Shown here: one piece after another, positions 47,927 through 59,900 of the stretch
Layout: every line of letters begins with the position of its first letter
Numbering within the stretch: position 1 is the first letter of the stretch
Source of the DNA: Dama dama
Taxonomy: Eukaryota; Chordata; Mammalia; Artiodactyla; Cervidae
Reading direction: 5' to 3'
Length of the DNA stretch: 64,000 nucleotides
NCBI RefSeq assembly: GCF_033118175.1
Contig: NC_083689.1
Coordinates: 27,634,501 to 27,698,500, forward strand
Made by a program: the position numbers and the translations under genes
The notes under the pieces: generated by a model
Told to the model about the DNA's origin: nothing
The model's database searches: none
The model's input: only the letters and a program-made list of their open reading frames with translations

Positions 47927-50900
47927 CTAAAAGAAAATTACACGGAGGATAGGATCAGTTAATGTTGCAGACTAGTTGAGATTGCAGAATAAGAGAGTAT
48001 AGGTATTTTACATCCATATTCACACGGCCTTGAGTGAGGTTTAAGTGTCAGAGCTCTAATAACAGAAGCTAGGCTTCTCTGAATAGCTGGAACATGCAGC
48101 TATAGCCTCCTGGCTGACCAGGAATCCTCAGCTTCAACCTGTTGGTCTGCATGACAATTCAGTTTACTGAATAAATTGCTCACACTCTAGGGTCACAAAC
48201 ACAAGAGTGTTTCTGCCATGTTTTTGCCAATTTAGTGTCTCTTACAATTTATAAACAGTGTGTGTCAATCAGGTTAGTGAGTTGAAATAAAATTAAAATT
48301 CCTTGCCTCAGATGACCTTGGGGGTTTGATTTTGTTGGCATAGTAGGAATGAAGATGTTTGCTGAATTTTTCAGTAAATCCAGAAGCTGAGTTCCATGGA
48401 AGGAGGAGTAAGACTAAGAATCCAAAGTCTTCTCCATGCTTCTCAAATTTCTGGTCTTCTGTATAGAGGGCTACAGCATGTTAGCATGCAGAAACTCTGG
48501 CACTGTTGCCCTTCTGGATAAAGGACCCAATATATCCTTTCCCATCCTTATTTATCCCCGTTTCTGATTCTTTCACAGGCCTTGTCTCCCTTTCAACACT
48601 ACGGAATTGTCTTCACCTCAAATTTATCTCCTATGTCCCAAAATCATCTGCAAGCTCTACTGTCCATACATCTAAAACACACACACAATTCCCTGCTGTC
48701 TCCTGCTATGTGTGTGAGTGTGTGTGTGTGTACTCAGTCATATCTGAATCTTTACAACCCCACGACTGTAGCCCAACAGGCTATTCTGTGCACGGAATTT
48801 TCCAGGCAAGAATATTAGAGTTGGTAGTCATTCCCTCCTCCAGGGGCTCTTCCCAGCCCAGGGATCTGACCCAACCCTGTCTCTGTTGTCTCCTACATTG
48901 GCAGGTGGATCGTTTACCACTAGTACCACCTGGGAAGCCCTTATTTCAGTGCTAAAGATTCAGTGTCTATGCCTGGCTTCTAGTAGACAAACAAATAATT
49001 TATGGTGAATGCTGAATCTCTATTTTCACAAATCCATTTCAGGATTTATTGTTTCTCATTTGGATTATTGCAATGGCTTGTAGCTGGGCTGCCCACCCTC
49101 TCTCAGCTTCTCTAGTCTCACTGACTTCAAGTTAGCCAGTTTCCATGGCCAGGTAATGAATTAGCTTATTACCCTTGTAATAACTAGCTGGGTGGATTCT
49201 GGTGATTACAATATAGCTCTTCCATTGCTATTATTTTCAAAGTCCAGTCTTAGGAAAGCTATTAAAATAAAATTTGGATGATTTGTGCAGAAGGATAGAT
49301 GATTTAAAAATCCTTGCCTGACTTCACTCTTATTTTCATTTTGTCTGTGTCCTAATCAGAGGCCTGCACTTTGCCTGCCAGGGTAATGCCTCATTCTTCA
49401 GTAACTTCTATAATGGAGAATATCCACTCCCACATTCTGCTTATAGCTTGCATTGGTAACTAAATATGGGGTTCTTTTCTCCTCTTTTATTCATAAACTT
49501 AGTAATTCAGAAAAATGGAAGTGACCAAAAGTGCATGGAGCTTTCATGGCCTGTAAAGTAGTTGAAAAGGCTTCAGAAATTAAGCTGGGCTTTCCATGTG
49601 CTAATTAGGAGATGGGGTAGGGATGGTGATGAAGTAAGTTGAATTGATGAGGTGTAAGAAGAGATACTAATACAAACCAAAGTCGTGACTTCATAAGGTC
49701 TGCACCCTGGTCTCCAACCTGAGGGGCCTCTGCTCTGAGGTGAGTGTGCAGGTAGCAGATGGCTGGGATGAGGGCCAGCCTGGTTTTAGTAAAGCAATAT
49801 ATGCATCATATTCACACTCAGTCTTCCTAAACATGTCATGGTACTGCTGACAAAAAATTACCCCTCAGTGCCAGTAATGTTCAGTTTCTTTAGCCTTACA
49901 TTTGAACTTTGAGTCTGTTTGTTCGCCTGATTTTCATCATTATTCTATTACTTTAGCTGTAGCTCTAGCAAAAATGGACTACCTATTCCTCTGACAAACT
50001 CTCTTACTCTTATATTTGTGCCTTTATTCTTGCTACTTCTGACAGAATAGAGCCTCTCCTCTCATGCAAACAACCCATGTCATCTGGAATTTTACATATC
50101 CTTCAAGTCCAGCCTAAATTAACTTTTCCACAAAGGCTTCTTATAATTCAATGTGACTTTGTCCTCTTTTGAATCTGCACAGCACTTTTTACTAATCATA
50201 CAGTCACTGTCTTCCTCTCGCTTGTCACTTCCTCTGTCTTGTCCTAGAGTTACTGCTTGTTAATACTTCACTCAGATGAACTTTTGGAGGGCAAGAATAT
50301 TCACCTTTATAGCACCCTTGTCATTCATGTAAACCACAAAGACCAGAGGCTCTAGCACCTAGTCAGGAAATGTTTGTGAACTACATTAATACATCTTTCC
50401 TAGTTGTAGGTTATTTCCTAGAAGTCTTGATCTTTGGATTCCTGATAAAAAAACACAAGATTACTGTTGCTAGGGGGAAGCATCTGTTATGGAAACATCT
50501 CTGGAGAAGAGGCTACATTAAGGATGAGATACACTAAATTCACTGGGAGATAAAGAAACTTCAAGGATTCTGGACAATATTTAAAGGAGTGCACATTTGA
50601 GATTTTTTAAAGTATAAGACTTTAAGGGGATATAATACTGTCCCCTTCAGAAGGAAAGCCTGTAGGTGACTAGGATATGAGGCTTAGGACAAACATACAC
50701 TGTTACACTTGAAAAATGTCAGGGCTTTCTGGCCCTAGGACAGGCAAGGTTGGGTAGGAATCCAGTCCACTCAGAAAACAGAGGGTCACCTTCCCAGCTT
50801 TTCAGGGATTCCTAGACGTTTGAAGGGTGACACCAGGGGAAAGAAAAGGAAAAACTTGAGTTGGGTTTAAGCTGGGTGAATGAGTTCATTGCATACTTTT

Positions 50901-53900
50901 CCTGTGTTGAAATGCCTTTGTTTTGTTTTGTTACTGAGACACAGGAAAATGTCCAAAATGTAAATCTGCAATCTTAAATCACCGAGTAGGCTTGAAATAA
51001 AATGATCTTTGATGAGAACTGCCTTGCACAATGCCTAAGACACAGCAATTAATCAATATATTTGAAAAAATGTAGAAAAAGGAACTCGGCTATTCACAAA
51101 CATAAATTATCTCAAAACTAGGGAAAAACACTTAATCTTGCAAATTGACTCTCACAACCTGATACCTTCCAGGTAAGCCCTTCTTCTTGTCACATCATTT
51201 CTTTCTCTCTACACTGTAGTGATGTCGGTAATTGCTGAAAGTATAAAACACAAAACACATAAATAAACACAAATACTGACTAGGAGAGAGAAGGTAAAGC
51301 CAGAGGCCACAATGACCTCAAATCTGGAGAATTTTGTGCTCAGTGAAGAGTGCCTCTCACCTTAATACCCATTTCTTTTAGGATTATGTAACTGATCTCC
51401 CTCATCAATTAAAGGAGTTGGTTCTTTGCCATGAGTACCTTCAGATGCCCAGAGAGGTTGGTATGCAGGGAACGCTTGTCATATTCCTCAACGGTCCATG
51501 AAGGATTCTTTTTTCTTTCTTCCATAGCTTCCTCAAAACTTACATCACCATATAGTGGGTTATTCTTCAGAACTGATGATAAGGATGGTGGGGGCCTCTC
51601 TACAGTGATGGTGCCCTTCGCACTGGATCCCCTCAGGCGTTGAACAGTGATATTCTTCTTTTCTCTCTGTCAGGAGGCACAGTAACAAAGTTTCTCTTAC
51701 CAAGAGGTCACTGATGATAGGGAAGGAAAATGTGAAATAACTATACCAGAAAGTTTAATGATTCTGCCTGGACCCAACGGATTAGGACAATGAATGAAGG
51801 AAGAATTCTAGGATCTAGTTTGACTTAGGATTCTATCACTGAGTTCTTTCTTTGCATGTGATTGTGTTCAGATTCAGTAATCATTCATTAAAATGCTATT
51901 TTACAATGACAGAGAAAGAACAGCGTTCCTTAATTCAAACAGTAGAATTATAAAGAAAGTAATTTTCCCCCAGTTCACTTGCACTGAGATTTAATGACAT
52001 GTTAACTCTTTTCACTTGTGCATTCTATGACTGAAAAAAATAATATTTAACATTGCTGTATTAATCCAGCAAAGTCAAGATTAAAAGGCATTTTATAGCT
52101 ATGCTTTGGCTTTCATGAGAACTCCCTTGGGACTCCAATTTTGGAAAGCTTGGAGAACTAAACTAACTTAGCATTGCACTCTTATACTTGACTATAGTAA
52201 GTAAGTAAGTAAGTGTTAGTCGCTCAGTTGTGCCCAACTCTGCAACCCCATGGACTGCAGCTCACCAGGCTCCTCTGTCCATGAGATTTACCAGGCAATG
52301 ATACTGGAATGGGTTGCCGTTTCCTTCTCCAGGGGATCTCCCCAACCCAGGGATCGAACCCAGGTTTCCTGCACTGCAGGCAGATTCTTTACGGACTGAG
52401 CTACAAGGGAAGCCCATATGTCGCTTTAGACCAGCTGGCTACTGGATGGCTCTAATTCTGAGTTTCAGATCTTTAAAAACTTTTTAAAAATTAAACCATG
52501 ATATACATGTAGAAATGTATATATGTTATAAATGTAGAGTTCAATAAATTTTCACATATCAAATAAACCCAAGATACTACCAAAAAACAAACCATACCAG
52601 CATATCCCACACTGCCTTCTAATTACTCTTGGTTCCCCTCCCCAAGGATAACCAGTATCTCCAGAATCCCCATCACAGGTCAGTCTGTACTCATTTATAT
52701 AAATGGATTATACAAAAACAATGTGGTTTTTCTGTGTCTGGTATGACCTTCATATTTTTACTTTGCCTTTTTTTTCTTATGACCACAAAGCTATTATGAA
52801 GATAGAAAAATTTCAGATTAAAATTTATTCATTGACCAAATAAACTGGAGAAGAAACATAAAGCATATAGAGTAATGTCTTATTTATCATAGGGCATCAA
52901 GGGAAAGGAATTCCACGTAAGTTAATTTTCAGAAAATTTAGGTTTGACTCTTTTTTTTTTTTTTTTTTTTTTAATTTTTTTTTTTATTATTATTATTATT
53001 TTTTTCCAGTGGGTTTTGTCATACATTGATATGAATCAGCCATGGATTTACATGTATTCCCAATCCCGATCCCCCCTCCCACCTCCCTCTCCACCCGATT
53101 CCTCCGGGTCTTCCCAGTGCACCAGGCCGGAGCACTTGTCTCGTGCATCCCTCCTGGGCTGGTGATCTGTTTCACCATAGATAGTATACATGCTGTTCTT
53201 TTTGCACTACAAAGGAAACTATAAGTAAGGTGAAAAGACAGCCCTCAGATTGGGAGAAAATAATAGCAAATGAAGAAACAGACAAAGGATTAATCTCAAA
53301 AATATACAAGCAACTCCTGAAGCTCAATTCCAGAAAAATAAATGACCCAATCAAAAAATGGGCCAAAGAACTAAACAGACACTTCTCCAAAGAAGACATA
53401 CAGATGGCTAACAAACACATGAAAAGATGCTCAACATCACTCACTATTAGAGAAATGCAAATCAAAACCACAATGAGGTACCATTACACGCCAGCCAGGA
53501 TGGCTGCTATCCAAAAGTCTACAAGCAATAAATGCTGGAGAGGGTGTGGAGAAAAGGGAACCCTCTTACACTGTTGGTGGGAATGCAAACTAGTACAGCC
53601 GCTATGGAAAACAGTGTGGAGATTCCTTAAAAAACTGGACATAGAACTGCCATATGACCCAGCAATCCCACTTCTGGGCATACACACTGAGGAAACCAGA
53701 TCTGAAAGAGACACGTGCACCCCAATGTTCATCGCAGCACTGTTTATAATAGCCAGGACATGGAAGCAACCTAGATGCCCATCAGCAGATGAATGGATAA
53801 GGAAGCTGTGGTACATATACACCATGGAATATTACTCAGCCATTAAAAAGAATTCATTTGAACCAGTCCTAATGAGATGGATGAAGCTGGAGCCCATTAT

Positions 53901-56900
53901 ACAGAGTGAAGTAAGCCAGAAAGATAAAGAACATTACAGCATACTGACACATGTATATGGAATTTAGAAGGGTGATAACGATGGCCCTGTGTGCAGAACA
54001 GAAAAAGAGACACAGAAATACAGAACAGACTTTTGAACTTTGTGGGAGAATGTGAGGGTGGGATATTTCAATAGGTTTGACTCTTAAAAACTAGTGACAC
54101 ATTTCATTATCTTACAGCAATTTTTCAATAAATGTGTTTCACATATTTCAGCCTTCCTAAACAGAGAAGTTTAAGTGGCAATTAATGTCTTTCTGAGTTA
54201 TATTTATAATCATCAATGCACTGATTCCCTCATATCTATTGGGGAATATAGGTCACATTAAATACATATTTATATAAGCAAAGTTGTAAACTAATATATG
54301 TAGCTTCCTTCTGAAATGGCTGGTAGGCCCCACAAAATCATCTAGATAAAGTCATTCATATTCTCTTTGGCCTTAGGTTTCCCTAATTTTCTTAATCCAG
54401 ACTTTTTTTAGATAGGTAGAGATCAACTTTGAGGTCTTATCTGACTTTATTAGATTGCTGGTCTGTTCAAAATCAATTTATATTCTATAATACTGAAGTT
54501 TGCAATGAAATAATAAATCATCTTGACTTAGCATTCATCTTTAAGATGGATGAACTCATGAAAAATGTTTCTGCAACTGAGAAAAAACAATTTGATATAA
54601 AATTTAGATAGTTTCAGTTTAGCGTAATTCTGACTCAAGTTTTTTGCTTCAAGGCTAGATATCTATGATCATCTTTGAAGAGAAATAATCCTTCTGACAT
54701 TGAAAAATTGGCTTTGTCTGTTTTCTTGCCTGCTGGACTATTCCTTGAGTTTCCTAAATAAGAAAGCTCTATAAATCAGAAAAATAGTTTTAGGGGTTAA
54801 GAAAAAAACACAATACCCTCCGTTACAATGTATAAAAACCTTGAGAAAGGAATATACAAAAGATATAAAAAATAATCAGAGCTATTTTTAAAAGAACATT
54901 CAAGGTCTTAATTCTAAACAGTATTCTTGACTTGTTTGAAGTTTAGAATTTAGTGCCATTTATTTTTTCACTGTATGACAATTTCATGTCTGAAGGACAT
55001 GTGAAGGAAAAATTAATAGAATAATTTTATTAAGAATTTTATGGAAGAAACAGAATATACTAATTGTGGTTGAGGTTCTTCTATATTTTGATAAACTAAA
55101 AAATTCTCTTCAGAAAGAAAACCAAAGCATGTCTTTGACTTTAATTTTTCACTCTACATTCTACATGGACTACATTTATCAAAAGGAAGCACAATATTAA
55201 TTTCATTATTTTAACTATATGGGCTCTAAAATAACTTTAAAAAAATACTGTTTAAGGAAATAAGCTTCAAAGCTTACTTAGGCTTTTCTGTATTAACCAT
55301 TACTTTGTCCACATATCCTTTATACACTTAATCAATATTTATCCCACTTATGTATAAGTAAACTATCATTTAATAAAAAGAATGAAATAGAAGACTTTCA
55401 GACAAACATACACTTAGAGTATACAATTAATAGGCCAATAAAGAAGGAACTTCTAAAAAATATACTGCAGTAAGAAGAAACCTGATATTAGAATGAAAGG
55501 TTAAGATGCAAGAAGAAATGCTAGGAAAAACAAAGAAAAAGAACAAAAGGAAAAAAAGCTGATTAATGTATACAGAAATCTAAGCAAGCACTGATTTTAT
55601 GGTAAAATAGAAATAATAATCACTAATTTGTGAGTTTCAAGATAAGAGAAACTTAAAACTAAACAGTAAAATCTTTAACAGATATACTTGATTGAGAAAG
55701 TTCCTTTCTTCTTTTTGGCCACACAGCATGTGGGATCCTCATCCCTTAACTAGGGGTTAAATCCATAGCTCCTGCAGTGGAAGTATAGACCCTTGGGCCA
55801 CTTGAGAAGTCCTTGATTATGAAATTTTAAGAAATAATTTCTCTTAGAGGATAGAGATACTACTTAAAAAAAGAGAAAGAATGTGTAGATTCTAAATCAG
55901 TAGAGCAGAAGAAAAAAGACGACAGAAAGTTAATCTAAAAGATAAGAAACATGCAATAAAGAATACAGAGGATAAAATCTTAGGAAACAGAAAAAAAATT
56001 GAAACAATCATGTTAAACATAAATAGATGAAACCGTCTATTTAAATAACAGAGACCTCATATGAGATTTTTAAAATACTTAAAATACAAGAACTCAGAAA
56101 AAATGAGAGTTGAAAGTACATAAAAATATATAGTAGGCAAATATAAACAAAGAGCTGGTGGTGTGACTGGTTAAATACTCACCAATTTCATTTTCCCTTT
56201 CTGAGCACAAGACGTGACTGCCTTCCTCAGGCTGTTTGACGTTAAACTGGGCCCACTCTCTCTAGTAGTTGACATGGGGTCAGAAGTAACAGAGATCATT
56301 TCCAGGCTGAGCCCCTGAATTCTCCAACAAGATTTTTGGCTCACCTGTCCTCACTTCCCATTTTCTACTGTGTCACTGTAAGCAAGGATTCTGAGGTGGC
56401 AGAGCTATGTAAGATGAAAGAACTTCAAGCCCTAGGATACTGTTTGGAAAAGAGCTGCCCAACCACCCCCACCCCCAACCTATCTGTCCTTTCTCAGATT
56501 TTCCATGCACAAGTATGTTTTTCTTCTTTTTAGTTACTGATGTTTTGTCATCATAGTGTGGCCTAGCCTACATTCCCCTTAGTACAGAAAGTGATAGCTT
56601 GAAATTCTACAACTGTTGGCATTGGCTTAGCAGTTAAGAGGTGGAGAGGGATGAGAGGACTATCAGAAGCTGGATGAATGGCTATTCATGTCATACAGCG
56701 AGAAATGTTTGGTGTGTTATTTGTGGTCATTTGGAATCTAATCCCCTGTAGCTCTATGAGGGATAAGTAATACATGTACAAGGATCACAGCATTGCTATA
56801 TTATAAGAAAGAGATGAAATGATAGAAAGAACTGAATCGTTTGCAAGAAAAAAAAGAAACTATGGAAATGTGATGCCTTCTATTGTTAAAAATCTGACTG

Positions 56901-59900
56901 TTTATAGACTCCAAACACTAATTGAGCTCCCCCTCCCCCCCAAAAAAAGAAAGAAAAGAAAAGAAAAAAAGCCCATTTAAGTTTCCTAGTAGAATGAAGT
57001 GACTCAGGATAAAGGTCATGTTAGGGTGTGGTTTCATAACTATTACTCCAGACTGTCTCCAGGCATTTGTCATTGAGTCAAAAGACAGAGAAATGGAGGC
57101 AGAAAAGCAAGCCATTAAAGCCTATTCGAGAGTGATGCCTTCAAAGAACTTAAGGTATATTTACTGACATATAGAAGTGACCACAAAAAAAATAGAAATG
57201 ATTACATTAATAAGTAGCTCAAACTAAGTTTTATAAGAAATGTTTCACCAGAGAAACCACAAGCCTAGACCAAAAAGTTTTTAAAAGATTGTTAAAAATT
57301 AGACTAAACCAACAAAACAACAGTAATCCTATGCCTCCAAACTGGATGTATTTATTATTAATGGACTAATAGGAGTGAATTTTGAAGCCTCTACAGCCTT
57401 GAGGGGGGCCTGCTTTGATATGGCAAAAGACTTTGATATACAAGGGAATGCTTCCTAGTGCGTTGGACCAGGAACTCTAGAGAACAATGCCGCAGGAGAT
57501 CTTCTAAAGAGGAGAGTCCTGGCCTAATCCATCTTCCCCACCATCAAGGAAGGAGGGCCACACAAACTATTCCCAGTAGGATCTCAGAATTACTATGGAG
57601 CAGTCTCTGCGTTCTTTCATTTTTCCCATTCAGGAAGGAAGAATTACTGCAGTGATTGCATTTCTAGTGCAGCAAAGATTATAGGACCGTATGGATGGGG
57701 CACTGGCTAAACGTAGTGACTGCCTCTGATGAGGGATGAATGTTGGTCAGAGTAAATCTAAGAATATAGTCACCATTAAATACTAAAGACAGGAGAGATC
57801 AATAAATATTAAAAGAAAAATAACCCAGATATATGATGGAATGAATCAATGATATTGAAAGCTATTTCTTTTTGAAAAGGTTCAGTTCAGTTCAGTCGCT
57901 CAGTCATGTCTGACTCTTTGCGACCCCATGGACTGTAGCATACTACGTTCACAAATTGGGAAAATCAAGATCCTAAAGATGTCCATTTTCCCCAATGTGG
58001 TTTATACTTACAATGTAATTCCTATCATAATCATAATCCAAACAGGGTATTTTGTTTGTATTTTACATGTGAACCCACAGACAACTTTTCCTAGAAAGTA
58101 GCTCCCCACTGGTCACGATAATTCTGTTTTCCAAATTATAAGTGTTACCTTTATGAAACACAGATTTGATCATGTGATTCTCTTGCTTAAAATTTTTCAT
58201 CAACCCCCCCGAACTTTCAGGATAAAATCTGAAATCTCAGACAACTCCCATCGATCCTTCCCAGGCTGACCCAGACCTCTCTTGAACCTCTTCTGCTTTC
58301 CCCTCCAAGTCACCAGGGCTCTGGAGTCCCACATGTGCTCCTGTGAGACACTGTGTACTTTAATGAGGTTTCAGTGCCAGAGGCATGTGGGTCTCATTGA
58401 GGAGCAGTGATGGGACAAAGCGGGTGATGCTTTTGGCAGCATTATCATCCAGGGGGAACTGCTGACTCCACTGGAGATTTTGTAAACTACATAAATTTAG
58501 CAAAACTTGATAAAACCATGTCCTGACAACTGCAAGTAAAATCCTGAGCAACTCAATGATGCTCCTTAATCGACTTTCTAGACAATAATTTATGTACCTC
58601 AAAAGTCCTACAACATTTGCCCAAATATAAGCTTATACAGGCTGCTCTTATTGAAATAGGATATGGAGTACTTGAAATAGAGACAGTCCTGGAGAAGGCA
58701 TGACATATGTGTTCACAGACAGATTGTGAAGTATAGTTATGATGCACAAAAACAAACAAACAAAGCTGAGGGAGAAAGAAGAGATATTATAATTTAAAGG
58801 GAAAAGAGAGCTGTAAGACTGAAAAAAGAAAGTGAGGAAAGGTGATAAGGAAATACACCCAGGAAATGACCTTGTCTAGAAACCAAGGGAAGAGCAACCT
58901 CCTTACCCTTGATCTTCTCCTCTAGTTCATAGGTATAGTACAGCAATCCCCTGGGTTCTCAAACAGACGTCATAAAAGTCAGGAAAAGATATAACAAATA
59001 GATTAGTCTGGAAACACTCTGAAGTCTAACTGCTAATCAGAAGAAAAATCCCACTACAATATCTGAAAAAATATGTTTTATCATTTATACCAAAAGAAAA
59101 GGAATTTTTTTTTAACCTTCCTCTATAAAGGGATTGGCAGAAATATTTGGAATATAATTCCAAATGCCTTCATCAGATACATGCCCCCAATTATTTCAAC
59201 AACCAGAAATATTAGATTTTGGCAAAAGTTTGTTCATTGCATTGAGAAGAAATTTATCAGGAAGCCTTCTTCATTTCTCTAGTGAAAGAATTAAAGAAAA
59301 AGTATAAATCTAGTTAAATCAAGAAGTACCTACTTGTACTCTTTACCTGCAGACACAGGTGACCTGTTTATGCGTGTTCACAAAGGGAATGTACAGTGTC
59401 CTGAGATGCTGGCGTGCCTGGGGACATCCTTGCTTACTTTCCTATATGCATGGTATTGCTTCTGCTCATGTAAAATGGCTTAGAAAATTGCCTCTGAAGG
59501 TGGAATGTGAATTTCAAAAAAGCATAAAACATAAATCATGAATATAAATACACTACTTTTTTTTTTCCTTCTTGCTGCACTGCGCAGCATGTGAGATCTT
59601 AGTTCCCTAACTTGGCTCCTGCAGTGGAAGCAAAGTCTTAACCACTGGACTGCCAGGGAAGTCCCTAGAAGGTTCTTGTTTCAACTGTTCGGTTACTACC
59701 AGTGTTGAAGGCAATGTTTGTAGGTTAAGTCCTTTGACATTTCTTGAGGTAGGCTTAATTCTAAATACTATGTACCTGGGGCGGGGGATGGACAGATTGT
59801 GAGCCAAAAAGGTAAGCTAACACAACTCTGAAATTTGTGTGGATTTCATGGAAGTATATAATCTAACTGCTTGATTTGGCCACAGAGTTTGAAGAAGTAC

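Noticed and set aside
53230..53967. A 245-codon open frame as a host gene
   Set aside because: It is the C-terminal part of L1 ORF2p inside a twin-primed insertion; no start region or promoter.
58360..58602. Peptide segment LDDNAA here and in a minus-strand frame at 662-952 as a shared domain
   Set aside because: Only about 24 bp are alike (GGCAGCATTATCATC and a few bases more); probably chance or a very old repeat, with no wider similarity.
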